Assembly: GCF_013141725.1 (NCBI RefSeq)
Contig: NZ_WHNZ01000061.1
Coordinates: 186,001 to 250,000, forward strand
Origin: Paenibacillus planticolens
Lineage (GTDB): Bacteria > Bacillota > Bacilli > Paenibacillales > NBRC-103111
Direction of reading: 5' to 3'
Length of the DNA: 64,000 nt
In this document: piece after piece, positions 53,016-61,619 of the stretch
Position numbering within the stretch: position 1 is the stretch's first letter
Layout of the letters: every line of letters begins with the position of its first letter
The notes under the pieces: generated by a model
What the model saw: only the letters and a program-made list of their open reading frames with translations
The model's database searches: none
Told to the model about the DNA's origin: nothing
Translations under genes and position numbers: made by a program

Positions 53016-53615
53016 ATGTCACGTTATACAGGACCTAAGTTTAAATTAAGCCGCCGCGTAGGTATTTCTTTGAGCGGTAACGGCAAAGACATGAAACGCC
53101 CATTCCCTCCAGGTCAACACGGCCCAGGACAACGCAAAAAAATGAGCGGCTACGGCGTTCAATTAAATGAAAAACAAAAACTTCGCCACATGTACGGCTT
53201 GAACGAGAAGCAATTCCGTAACTTGTTCGATAAAGCTTCCAAACTGAAAGGTATCGCCGGTGAGAACTTCATGATCTTGCTTGAGAGCCGTTTGGACAAC
53301 TTGGTTTACCGTCTTGGTCTTTCCAACTCCCGTGCAGGAGCGCGTCAACTCGTTTCCCACGGTCACGTAACTGTAAACGGCAAAAAAGTAGATATCGCTT
53401 CCTACATCGTATCTACTGGTGACGTTATCGCCCTTCGCGAAAGAAGCAAAGGCCTTTCCGCTGTGAAAGAAGCTCTTGCTAACCGTAACCACCTGCCAAC
53501 TTACCTTGAGTTCAACGATGCAGCAGTAGAAGGCAAATACATCCGTTTGCCAGAGCGCGCTGAGCTTCCACAAGAAATTGACGAGAAACAAATCGTCGAG
53601 TTCTACAGCCGTTAA
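53016..53615 (+). CDS. rpsD: 30S ribosomal protein S4
   Basis: 199 aa, standard length. MSRYTGPKFKLSRRVGISL, KRPFPPGQHGPGQRKKMSGYGVQL, and the S4 RNA-binding domain LDNLVYRLGLSNSRAGARQLVSHGHVTVNG. The N-terminal zinc Cys of some S4 proteins are absent. GGAG precedes ATG 53016. Codon use is strongly biased toward translation-optimal codons. Standalone gene facing tyrS, as in B. subtilis. Confidence 0.99.
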   Translation: MSRYTGPKFKLSRRVGISLSGNGKDMKRPFPPGQHGPGQRKKMSGYGVQLNEKQKLRHMYGLNEKQFRNLFDKASKLKGIAGENFMILLESRLDNLVYRLGLSNSRAGARQLVSHGHVTVNGKKVDIASYIVSTGDVIALRERSKGLSAVKEALANRNHLPTYLEFNDAAVEGKYIRLPERAELPQEIDEKQIVEFYSR

Positions 53616-53622
53616 TAAAAGC

Positions 53623-53660
53623 AAACCCCTTAGGGATTTCCCTAAGGGGTTTATTTTTTA
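53623..53660. terminator. Bidirectional terminator between rpsD and tyrS
   Basis: AAACCCCTTAGG / CCTAAGGGGTTT perfect 12-bp stem, then TATTTTTTAT. It serves both convergent genes. Confidence 0.92.
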
Positions 53661-53663
53661 TGT

Positions 53664-54929
53664 TTATTTAAACTGCGCCAGGTAGTAGTTCTTTTTGCCG
53701 CGACGGATCACGAGGTAGGACTCCCCAAGTCTGCCCAAATCGTTGGTAGCCGCATTAAGCTCCGTTACTTTGACGCCGTTAACCGTCACAGCCCCGCTTT
53801 CAATATCTTGACGGGCTTGGCGTTTGGACGGTGCAGCGCCTACTGAGATCAGCAGATCCACTAGCAGCATATCCTCTTGTTCTATTGTCGAAGACGGAAC
53901 ATCCTTGAAGGCTTCTTCAATCTCCTTGCGCGTAAGCTCCTGAATGTTGCCGCTGAATAAAGCCGCGGTTATGTTTAGGGCACTCTCCAGCGCTTCTTCC
54001 CCATGAACAAGCTTCGTCACTTCGCGGGCAAGCAATTTCTGTGCTTCTCTCTTCTCCGGCTGCGTTTGGACTTCAATTTCAAGACGCTCAATTTCCTCGT
54101 GGGAAATAAACGTGAAATACTTTAAGAAACGGATAACATCGTTGTCGGCTGTGCTGAGCCAGAATTGGTAGAACTGGTAAGGAGACGTTTTGGTTGCGTC
54201 CAACCAAATGGCTCCGCCTTCCGTTTTCCCGAACTTTTGTCCGTCGCTTTTGGTTACAAGCGGCAGCGTTACGCCATAGGCTCTGCTATCCGTCGTTTTG
54301 CCAATCAGCTCAAGCCCGGCTGTAATGTTCCCCCACTGGTCGCTGCCGCCGATTTGCAAGGAACAGTTTTTGGTTTCGTTCAGTTTTAAGAAATCATAGG
54401 ATTGCAGAATCATATAACTGAATTCCGTGAAAGAGATGCCTTTCGTGATTCTGGAATCGACGGAATCCTTGGCAAGCATGTAGTTCACCGTAAAGTTTTT
54501 ACCTACATCGCGCAGAAACTCAATGACATTCAGCGACCCAAGCCAGTCATAGTTGTTGACAAGCTCCGCACTGTTTTCAATATTCGTTGAAAAGTCCAGA
54601 AATCTGGAAAGCTGCCCTTTAATGCTTTGGGACCACGCTTCTACCGTTTCCGGTCCATTAAGCGTTCTCTCGTTGGCTTTACCGCTCGGGTCACCGATCA
54701 ACCCTGTGCCGCCCCCTACGAGCGCGAGAGGAATATGACCAGCTAATTGGAAACGTCTTAATGTTAAAATAGGCAGCAAACTGCCGATGTGCAGACTGTC
54801 CGCTGTCGGATCAAACCCGCAGTACAGCACGACCCGCTCTTCGCTTAACTTTTTGTCCAAGCCCTCGCGGTCTGTTATTTGATGAAGCAATCCACGAAAC
54901 TCCAAATCCTTCAAAATCGACATGTTCAT
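53664..54929 (-). CDS. tyrS: Tyrosyl-tRNA synthetase
   Basis: 421 aa class I synthetase. The HIGH motif reads HIGS in TADSLHIGSLLPIL, and the KMSKS loop reads KFGKT in SDGQKFGKTEGG. The C-terminal S4-type domain (GAAPSKRQARQDIESGAVTVNG) binds tRNA. The start may be ATG 54929 or 54923; GGAGATGG fits either. It is under a T-box leader that senses uncharged tRNA-Tyr. The rpsD/tyrS convergent pair is the Bacillus arrangement. Confidence 0.98.
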   Translation of the reverse strand: MNMSILKDLEFRGLLHQITDREGLDKKLSEERVVLYCGFDPTADSLHIGSLLPILTLRRFQLAGHIPLALVGGGTGLIGDPSGKANERTLNGPETVEAWSQSIKGQLSRFLDFSTNIENSAELVNNYDWLGSLNVIEFLRDVGKNFTVNYMLAKDSVDSRITKGISFTEFSYMILQSYDFLKLNETKNCSLQIGGSDQWGNITAGLELIGKTTDSRAYGVTLPLVTKSDGQKFGKTEGGAIWLDATKTSPYQFYQFWLSTADNDVIRFLKYFTFISHEEIERLEIEVQTQPEKREAQKLLAREVTKLVHGEEALESALNITAALFSGNIQELTRKEIEEAFKDVPSSTIEQEDMLLVDLLISVGAAPSKRQARQDIESGAVTVNGVKVTELNAATNDLGRLGESYLVIRRGKKNYYLAQFK

Positions 54930-54954
54930 CCATCTCCTTTTTCATGTGAGCATA

Positions 54955-55255
54955 CAAAAAAAGCCTTCTTATCCACAAGGGACGAGAAGACTTGACTCGC
55001 GGTACCACCCTAATTAAAACAGCAGTTACGTACATCTATATCAGGAATCATCCGTGTACACGGCCAGCTGTTTTCACTCAAGAACCTGTAACGGGGTTTA
55101 ATCGGTAAATACTACTAATGCAGCTTCTGCTGCAGGTTCCCATTTACTGCTCCAGACCGTAATTCACTAACCTGCAGGTACCGGTTCGCACCCACCACCG
55201 GCTCTCTGAAAGCATCCACAAGCTACCTACTGCTGATCCATCAACGCATTTGATA
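54955..55255 (-). promoter_or_regulatory. T-box riboswitch for tyrS
   Basis: A minus-strand leader of about 300 nt. The T-box AGGGTGGTACCGCG is at 55011-54998, and a GTCTTCTCGTCC / GGATAAGAAGGC terminator with seven T ends at 54956. Stem I (about 55240-55085) contains AGAGAGCCGG and further pairing. The specifier should be a UAC Tyr codon; TAC at 55107-55105 is a candidate. Uncharged tRNA-Tyr would form the antiterminator and allow tyrS expression. Confidence 0.95.
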
Positions 55256-55258
55256 CAA

Positions 55259-55288
55259 TTTATATCATACAATTCCGGCAATTGTCAA
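55259..55288 (-). promoter_or_regulatory. Sigma-A promoter of T-box-tyrS
   Basis: Minus strand TTGACA (55288-55283), 18-base spacer, TATAAA (55264-55259). The T-box starts just after it. Confidence 0.8.
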
Positions 55289-55342
55289 ACCATGCTGTCA
55301 CGTTTCTTCGCTTGATCATTACCGCATGCAGGGCAATTATGG

Positions 55343-55370
55343 TATACTATTAGCGTTCATGTAAGGAGGA
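55343..55370 (+). promoter_or_regulatory. Candidate extended -10 promoter and RBS of class A PBP
   Basis: TATACT at 55343-55348 preceded by TGG, so an extended -10; no good -35. AAGGAGGA at 55363-55370 is 11 bases before ATG 55382. Confidence 0.45.
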
Positions 55371-55381
55371 TATCGGAACTT

Positions 55382-58300
55382 ATGCGCAATTTTTTCGCCA
55401 AATGGAATAAACCTTGGGTAAGAACAACATGGAAAGTAACCTGGATTACGTTAAAATGGGCGCTCATTTCTGCATTTTTAGCAGGAATCGTGGGTGGCTC
55501 CGCCGCTTTTGGATATGTCAGTGCGCTGGTTAAAAAAGATCCCATCCGCAGTGAAGAATCCATTCGCCAGCAGATGCAGGAAAACGCCGTAACCGGCTTT
55601 GCTTACTTCAATGACGATACGGTCATCGGACAATTACGGACGGAAGAAGACAGGCGTCTCGCCCAGTTGGATGACATCCCTCAAGTCCTTCTAGATGCCG
55701 TTCTGTCCATTGAGGACAAAGATTTCAACAAGCATCACGGGATCGATTTCCGCGGACTTTACCGGGCAGTTACGCAGAAGCTGTTGAATGAAGAAGTTCA
55801 AACCGGAGGCAGTACGATTACACAGCAGCTCGCCAGACGGGTATTCCTCACGTTGGATCGTGATGACGGTCGAAAAGCAAGAGAACTGCTGCTCGCCCTG
55901 CGGATGGAACGGCTCATGTCCAAAGATGAGATTTTGCTCGCTTATCTCAACAAAATCCCATACGGCAATGGCTCGACAGGCTACAACCTGTATGGGATCA
56001 AAGCCGCAGCCAAAGGTCTGTTTAACATTGACGACTTGAGCAAACTAAATGTTGCCCAAGCTGCTTACTTGGCCGGGCTGCCTCAATCCCCTTCGCAGTA
56101 TTCGGCCTTCACAAGCAAGCCGGAATTTGATCAAGAAGGCTTCAAGAAAGCCGTTGCAAGGCAGCAGCTAGTGCTGAAACGCATGCTGGAAGAAGAAAAA
56201 ATCACGAATGAACAATATCAACAAGCGCTAAAATTTGATCTTAAGGCGTCTATGCCACATGCAGCTCAGAAAGCTTACACGACTTATCCGTATCTGATGA
56301 TTGAGACGGAAAAGGAAGCAGCCGATATCCTGCTGAAAATTCAAAAGCCGGATCTTGATCCAACAAAAAATCAAGCCGCTTATAATGAAGCTTTGAAAGG
56401 CATACATACACAGCTCTTACGCGGCGGTTACCAAATCTACACCACGATCGACAAAACGATTTACGATTCGATGCATGAGATTTCGAACAACGATAAGAAC
56501 TTTGCGCCTACGGATGAGAAAAAAGGCATCGAACAGGTCGGTGCGATTATGATCGATTCCAAAACGGGTGCGATCAAAGGAATGATCGAGGGACGGAATT
56601 TCTTCGACGAGCAGCTTAATCACGCTACACAAGCGTACAGACAGCCTGGCTCAACGATGAAGCCCATTGCCGCTTACATTCCGGCTTTAGAAAAAGGAGC
56701 CATACAGCCGGCCAGCATTGTGGATGACATCCCGATTATTTTGAAAGACGGCGTCAAAGGCTTCCATCTTCCCGAGAACTGGGATCATAAATTCCATGGC
56801 TTAATGACAGCCAGAAAAGCATTGAATCAGTCCTACAACATTCCAGCGATTGATCTGTTTTTGAATAAGGTCGGCATTAATGACGCCTGGGACTTTGCGA
56901 AAAAACTAGGCATCACCTCCATTCAAAAAGAAGATTATTACGCGCAAACCGGTGTTATCGGCGGACTAAGCCGCGGTACTTCCGTAAAGGAACTAACCGG
57001 AGCTTATGCCTCCATTCCGAATAAGGGTGCATATAACGAGACGTTCATGATTCGTGAAATCAAAGACTCTAACGGCCAAACGATTTACTCGCATGCTCAA
57101 AAGCCGACACAGGTCTACTCTCCGCAAAGCGCATATTTGATTACCGATATGATGAAAACGGTGATTAGCCAAGGTACGGCGACAGATTTGATGAAAAAAT
57201 ATAAATCTTACGGCAAGATCGAGATTTCAGGCAAAACAGGCTCCACGCAGGATGATGCGGATGCATGGTTCATGGGCTTTACCCCAGACATTACAGTCGG
57301 CGTATGGATAGGCTATGATCAACCGATTAATAAATTATCCTCGAAGACGCTGCAAACGTATCATGCCAAAGATATTTGGGCCTTAATCATGAATAAGACC
57401 ATCGAGCAGAAGCCCGAGCTCTTCCCTACCAAAACGTTCGTTAAGCCTGACGGCATCGTTTCCGCTACCGTGTCCAGCTTATCCGGCAAGCTGCCGAGCG
57501 AATTAACGACGAGTTCGAATCTTCAAGTGACCGATATCTTCAACAAAAAGTACGTGCCGACAGAAGTCGATAATGTGATGGTCCGGATGAAAATCAGCTC
57601 CTATAACGGATTGAACTACATCGCACAGGAACATACACCGGCAGATTTCGTACAAGAAAAAACGGTCATTAAACGCCAGAAATCGATCTCGCAGCTGCTC
57701 AAAGAAATCGAAGATGCGATGAGCAAGCTTCCGGAAAAAAGCAGAAAACCGATCGATAATTACAAACCGACCGATTATGACGATGATGCTCCGTCCGAAA
57801 TCGATCCACGGGTCGAAGACGGCAAAGAACCAACGGCGCCGACGAACATCACCGCAACGAAGTCCGGAGAAAACGTATCGATCACATTCCAGCCAAGTCC
57901 AAATACGGACATCGTCGGATATCGCATCTACCGTTCGGATAACCGCGGTAAGTTCCAGCTCTTAGGCGGCAAAGTTGTCCTAGCGGGAGCAGAAGCGAAG
58001 TTTGTCGATATGATTCCATCGACCAGCTTGATGGGGTACTACGTAACTGCCGTCGATGTAGCCGGAAAAGAATCCGTACCGAGCCGTTCTGCCTATACAG
58101 ACGGCAGCTCGCTTGATTCATTGTTCATCCCGTCCGCGGACGGGACGCAAATGCCTGGTTCAACTTCGCCCCCTGACGGTGCGACGGAGCCGCCAGGCAC
58201 GGCATTGAAAGACGCGCCTAGTGCTCCAAGCGGACTTAAAGCCAAAGCTGACGACGCCGGCATCGTGCTCACTTGGAGAGCAAATGCAGGGAAAGATAAA

Positions 58301-58483
58301 GTCAAGAAATATAATGTCTACTTTAGCGATAAGGAAAAAGGCACCTTCTCGAAACTGGGCTCCGTCGAAAACGGAACCGAATTTCATTACTATGCTGCGG
58401 CTTACAACGGCTACTACAAAGTAACGGCCGTCAATGATTCTGGCGAATCCAAACCTTCTGCAACCATCGCCTACAATAACTGA
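55382..58483 (+). CDS. Class A penicillin-binding protein with FN3 tail (PBP1-like)
   Basis: 1033 aa bifunctional cell wall enzyme. One N-terminal membrane helix (about 27-48). GT51 glycosyltransferase with the catalytic Glu111 in EDKDFNKHHG, plus QTGGSTITQQLARR and KDEILLAYLNKIPYG. Transpeptidase: S424-TMK, SYN at 484-486, KTG at 618-620. After a linker, two fibronectin type III domains (about 818-915 and 945-1033) form the outside tail, with acidic and Pro/Thr-rich spacers. Bacillus PonA ends with a single FN3-like region, so this tail is longer. No signal for cleavage. It is monocistronic. Confidence 0.96.
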   Translation: MRNFFAKWNKPWVRTTWKVTWITLKWALISAFLAGIVGGSAAFGYVSALVKKDPIRSEESIRQQMQENAVTGFAYFNDDTVIGQLRTEEDRRLAQLDDIPQVLLDAVLSIEDKDFNKHHGIDFRGLYRAVTQKLLNEEVQTGGSTITQQLARRVFLTLDRDDGRKARELLLALRMERLMSKDEILLAYLNKIPYGNGSTGYNLYGIKAAAKGLFNIDDLSKLNVAQAAYLAGLPQSPSQYSAFTSKPEFDQEGFKKAVARQQLVLKRMLEEEKITNEQYQQALKFDLKASMPHAAQKAYTTYPYLMIETEKEAADILLKIQKPDLDPTKNQAAYNEALKGIHTQLLRGGYQIYTTIDKTIYDSMHEISNNDKNFAPTDEKKGIEQVGAIMIDSKTGAIKGMIEGRNFFDEQLNHATQAYRQPGSTMKPIAAYIPALEKGAIQPASIVDDIPIILKDGVKGFHLPENWDHKFHGLMTARKALNQSYNIPAIDLFLNKVGINDAWDFAKKLGITSIQKEDYYAQTGVIGGLSRGTSVKELTGAYASIPNKGAYNETFMIREIKDSNGQTIYSHAQKPTQVYSPQSAYLITDMMKTVISQGTATDLMKKYKSYGKIEISGKTGSTQDDADAWFMGFTPDITVGVWIGYDQPINKLSSKTLQTYHAKDIWALIMNKTIEQKPELFPTKTFVKPDGIVSATVSSLSGKLPSELTTSSNLQVTDIFNKKYVPTEVDNVMVRMKISSYNGLNYIAQEHTPADFVQEKTVIKRQKSISQLLKEIEDAMSKLPEKSRKPIDNYKPTDYDDDAPSEIDPRVEDGKEPTAPTNITATKSGENVSITFQPSPNTDIVGYRIYRSDNRGKFQLLGGKVVLAGAEAKFVDMIPSTSLMGYYVTAVDVAGKESVPSRSAYTDGSSLDSLFIPSADGTQMPGSTSPPDGATEPPGTALKDAPSAPSGLKAKADDAGIVLTWRANAGKDKVKKYNVYFSDKEKGTFSKLGSVENGTEFHYYAAAYNGYYKVTAVNDSGESKPSATIAYNN

Positions 58484-58544
58484 TAGTTAGAAGAGGATGT
58501 CCCAGGGTTTCGATTCCAAACGCTTTACGAAGTAGGCGAGGTAA

Positions 58545-58743
58545 GCTAACGGGAAAATCTCCCACTAAATGACTCGAATGATGACCTTGCAGGGAATTTA
58601 GAAGGAAAACCTCCCGTTAATTTGGCCGGAATCAGAGAATTCTCATGAAATTGGTGCAAATAGAGGGAGTTTTTCCGGCTAAATGGATCTGACAGGCTCT
58701 TGCAATCAGATTTGAGGGAATTTTTCCCGCTGATTTGACTGCA
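58545..58743. repeat. Four-unit intergenic repeat element, copy R3
   Basis: Units at 58545-58570, 58591-58624, 58658-58686 and 58709-58743, centres about 53, 63 and 55 nt apart. Read in reverse complement it aligns along its full length with R2 (32008-32200), including 26 identical bases at 58599-58624. It lies in the convergent gap between the PBP gene and acsA. The 58484-58965 stretch otherwise holds only the PBP and acsA terminators and no credible gene. Confidence 0.75.
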
Positions 58744-58759
58744 GAAACAAAATTGCACA

Positions 58760-58812
58760 AAGAGGGTGTCCCATAAGTCATTGAAATGACTGGGGATACC
58801 CTCTCATTTTTA
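58760..58812 (+). terminator. Terminator-like hairpin of class A PBP gene
   Basis: AGAGGGTGTCC / GGATACCCTCT with further inner pairing (AGTCATT / AATGACT), then CATTTTT. It lies 280 bases after the stop, beyond repeat R3. So R3 is probably inside the transcript, unless the weak hairpin near 58490 acts first. Confidence 0.7.
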
Positions 58813-58820
58813 TGTAAACA

Positions 58821-58886
58821 AAAAGAAACCGTTCTTTGGTAAATGGAGGTGCCACCCACCCACTTACGAAAGGAACGGTTTATTTA
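58821..58886 (-). terminator. Terminator of acsA, homologous to acuC terminator
   Basis: Minus strand AAACCGTTCCTTT / AAAGAACGGTTT stem followed by CTTTTT. The 3' arm (complement of 58821-58850) is nearly identical to the 3' arm of the acuC terminator at 62892-62926. Confidence 0.8.
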
Positions 58887-58965
58887 TGCATTCAATATAC
58901 CATGCTACTACCAATGGATTTGGAGAGGAAGACATTCCTCTAAGACAGCCTTATCTATCTAATCC

Positions 58966-60690
58966 CTAGTCTTCTATCGTGGATAAATCGCCCGTTGGGA
59001 GATTAAGCTCCCAAGCTTTCAGTACACGGCGCATAATTTTGCCGCTGCGCGTCTTCGGAAGTTTGTCCTTGAATTCAATTTCACGAGGAGCAGCGTGGGC
59101 CGAAAGACCTTCTTTTACAAATTTGGAAATGTCCGCTTTAAGCTCATCCGATGGTGTGAAGCCTTCACGCAGCGCGATGAACGCTTTAATGATTTCCCCA
59201 CGCATCGGGTCCGGTTTCCCGATGACCCCTGCTTCCGCAACCGCCGGATGCTCGACAAGCTTGCTCTCAACCTCGAATGGGCCTACCCGCTCGCCGGCTG
59301 TATTAATCACGTCATCGACGCGGCCTTGGAACCAGAAGTACCCCTCTTCGTCTTGATAAGCTGAATCACCAGATACGTACCAGCCTGTCAATCTGAAGTA
59401 TTCTTCGTACTTGGCTGGATTGTTCCAAATTTTGCGCATCATCGACGGCCATGGCGTTTTAATCGCCAAGTTGCCCATCCGGTTTGGAGGCAAGACATTC
59501 CCCGCGTCATCGATAATAGCTGCTTCGACGCCCGGAATCGGACGACCCATGGAACCAGGCTTAATGGTCATGGACGGATAGTTGCAGATGAGCTGTCCGC
59601 CTGTTTCTGTCATCCACCACGTGTCATGAATGCGTTGGTTGTACACTTTGAGTCCCCAACGAACAACTTCCGGATTTAATGGCTCCCCAACGCTCAGCAC
59701 ATGGCGAAGCGAGGAAAGATCGAAGCCGGACACAACATCGTCACCGGCGCCCATCAACATACGGAAAGCCGTCGGAGCGCTGTACCAAACGGTAACTTTA
59801 TATTTTTGAAGCGTATTGTACCAATCCTGAGGACTAAAGCGTCCGCCGCGGATTACATTCGTAGCCCCATTCAACCAAGGAGCGAAAATGCCGTAAGAGG
59901 TTCCCGTCACCCAGCCCGGATCTGCTGTGCACCAGTAAATATCGTCCTCTTGGAGATCCAATACGATTTTACCTGTATAGTAATGCTGAATCATCGCGTT
60001 TTGAACGTGGAAAACGCCTTTCGGCTTTCCGGTTGAACCTGATGTATAGTGAATGATGAGTCCGTCCTCACGGTCCAACCATTCGATCTCAAGCTCTGTG
60101 GAAGCGGTCGCCATTTCTTTGTAGAAGTCTACATGGCCCTCGGCCGGCTCCACATTATCACCGACAACGATGATATGCTTCAAGTTAGGAAGTTCGCTGG
60201 CAGGCACGCGAGACAGCAGGCTTGGCGTTGTTATAATCGCAACGGCTTCACTGTCTTCCAGACGGTCTTTCACCGCTGTTTCCATAAAAGCCTCAAACAA
60301 CGGCCCAACTACAGCTCCTACTTTCAATGTGCCAAGCAAAGCATAGTAAAGTTCAGGCGTACGCGGCATGAAAATAAATACGCGCTCGCCTTTCCCGACA
60401 CCAAGGCCGCGAAGCACATTGCCGAACTGATTCGATTTCTCTTTCATTTGTCCGAAAGTGACGGCTTCTTCTCTCTGATTATCGCTGTAATACAGAGCGA
60501 TTTTATCTTTTTTTGACGATTCCGCATGACGATCAATGGCTTCATAAGCCATGTTCACTTTGCCGGTTTCGTACCAGGAGAAGCTCTTTTCGATGTCTTT
60601 CCAGTCAAAATTTGCGTGTGTTTCTTCGTAATTTTTCATGTTAGGATTTGCAGCTACCGCTTCAACGAGTTCAACTTTCAATTGATCCAT
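58966..60690 (-). CDS. acsA: Acetyl-CoA synthetase (AMP-forming)
   Basis: 574 aa ANL-superfamily ligase of the short Bacillus AcsA type, which activates acetate. P-loop YTSGSTGKPKG (about 215-225), the WWMTETGG core, the YVSGDSAYQDEEGYF hinge region, and the catalytic Lys551 in RSGKIMRR. Lys551 is the site that AcuA acetylates and AcuC or SrtN deacetylates in B. subtilis. It is divergent from acuA-acuC, as in B. subtilis, and a cre-like site lies between. GGAGGG precedes ATG 60690. Confidence 0.97.
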   Translation of the reverse strand: MDQLKVELVEAVAANPNMKNYEETHANFDWKDIEKSFSWYETGKVNMAYEAIDRHAESSKKDKIALYYSDNQREEAVTFGQMKEKSNQFGNVLRGLGVGKGERVFIFMPRTPELYYALLGTLKVGAVVGPLFEAFMETAVKDRLEDSEAVAIITTPSLLSRVPASELPNLKHIIVVGDNVEPAEGHVDFYKEMATASTELEIEWLDREDGLIIHYTSGSTGKPKGVFHVQNAMIQHYYTGKIVLDLQEDDIYWCTADPGWVTGTSYGIFAPWLNGATNVIRGGRFSPQDWYNTLQKYKVTVWYSAPTAFRMLMGAGDDVVSGFDLSSLRHVLSVGEPLNPEVVRWGLKVYNQRIHDTWWMTETGGQLICNYPSMTIKPGSMGRPIPGVEAAIIDDAGNVLPPNRMGNLAIKTPWPSMMRKIWNNPAKYEEYFRLTGWYVSGDSAYQDEEGYFWFQGRVDDVINTAGERVGPFEVESKLVEHPAVAEAGVIGKPDPMRGEIIKAFIALREGFTPSDELKADISKFVKEGLSAHAAPREIEFKDKLPKTRSGKIMRRVLKAWELNLPTGDLSTIED

Positions 60691-60713
60691 GTGCGAAAAA
60701 CCCTCCTCACGAG

Positions 60714-60728
60714 ATAAACCGCTTTCAT
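60714..60728. promoter_or_regulatory. Candidate CcpA cre site between acsA and acuA
   Basis: On the minus strand ATGAAAGCGGTTTAT, one mismatch from WTGNAANCGNWNNCW. It lies 24-38 bases upstream of the acsA start, downstream of the likely -10, where a bound CcpA would block elongation. The B. subtilis acsA and acuABC genes are under CcpA. Confidence 0.5.
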
Positions 60729-60775
60729 TTTACTGATGTATTTGAGCAAAATGTGATCGATTTTTGACATATTCT

Positions 60776-60781
60776 ATTATA
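60776..60781 (-). promoter_or_regulatory. Candidate -10 element of acsA promoter
   Basis: TATAAT on the minus strand preceded by TGT (extended -10); the -35 is weak. The acuA promoter on the plus strand may be the TATAAA near 60842, again with a poor -35. Confidence 0.45.
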
Positions 60782-60912
60782 ACACACGGAGAATTTTTCG
60801 CCTACGCCTAAGTTCAGCTTTTATTTCCAAATAAAATTTGGTATAAAGGGACTATGACCCAAGGGAAAAGGAATCACTCATCATGCTGTTTTTCAAAAGG
60901 AGAGCTAAGGCT

Positions 60913-61551
60913 ATGCAGCATACCAAAATTTATCACTCGTTTCGCTTGCACACAGCTCCCGATCAACCAGAGATTATGATAGAAGGTCCTGTTTCAGCAG
61001 ACAGTTTGCAAAACCTTGCCATGCATCCCAAATTAGACGCCTTCCGCAGACCTAAGGAACAGCTGGAGGCGCTTATTGAAATTGCGGAATTGCCAGAAGG
61101 CCGAATCATCATTGCCCGTGACGGCTCTACGATTGTCGGCTATGTCACCTTTCATTATCCTGATGAAATTGAGCGCTGGTCACAAGGCCATATGCAGGAT
61201 TTGATTGAGCTCGGAGCCATTGAAGTTGCGGATGACTATCGCTCCATGGGGCTTGGGAAAAAGCTGATTCGCCTTGCTTTCGAAGCCGATCAGATGGAGA
61301 ATGTGATTTGTTTCACCACGGAGTACTACTGGCACTGGGACTTGGAAAACAGCAAGCTCACCGTCTGGGAATACCGGCAAATGATGGAGAAACTTATGAA
61401 AAGCGTCGACATGATCTGGTTTGCAACGGATGATCCTGAGATCTGCTCACATCCGGCCAACTGTCTCATGGTCCGTATCGGCAAGCATGTACCAATCTCG
61501 TCCGTGGAACAATTCGATCGGATTCGTTTTCAACAGCGGTTCATGTACTGA
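60913..61551 (+). CDS. acuA: AcuA, protein acetyltransferase for acetyl-CoA synthetase
   Basis: 212 aa GNAT enzyme from ATG 60913 (MQHTKIYHSFRLHT), which aligns with the Bacillus start and has AAGGAG ten bases upstream; a reading from 60883 adds ten residues. Acetyl-CoA site: IEVADDYRSMGLGKKLIRLA. Also VMTTEYYWHWDLE-like FTTEYYWHWDLE and IDRIRFQQRFMY-type end. It acetylates the active-site Lys of AcsA and turns it off. It is followed by acuC after 68 bases; acuB is not between them. Confidence 0.97.
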   Translation: MQHTKIYHSFRLHTAPDQPEIMIEGPVSADSLQNLAMHPKLDAFRRPKEQLEALIEIAELPEGRIIIARDGSTIVGYVTFHYPDEIERWSQGHMQDLIELGAIEVADDYRSMGLGKKLIRLAFEADQMENVICFTTEYYWHWDLENSKLTVWEYRQMMEKLMKSVDMIWFATDDPEICSHPANCLMVRIGKHVPISSVEQFDRIRFQQRFMY

Positions 61552-61619
61552 TGATCGACTAATTTAGGATTTCGAGGGCTTCAAGCAAGAATGTTAGTCC
61601 ATTCGGGGGAATGTGGGAT

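Noticed and set aside
58886..58969. 27-codon frame beginning at an ATG next to the acsA terminator
   Set aside because: It overlaps the terminator hairpin, the ribosome-binding-like AAAGGA is part of the hairpin arm, and the peptide matches nothing I know. Possible but unsupported.
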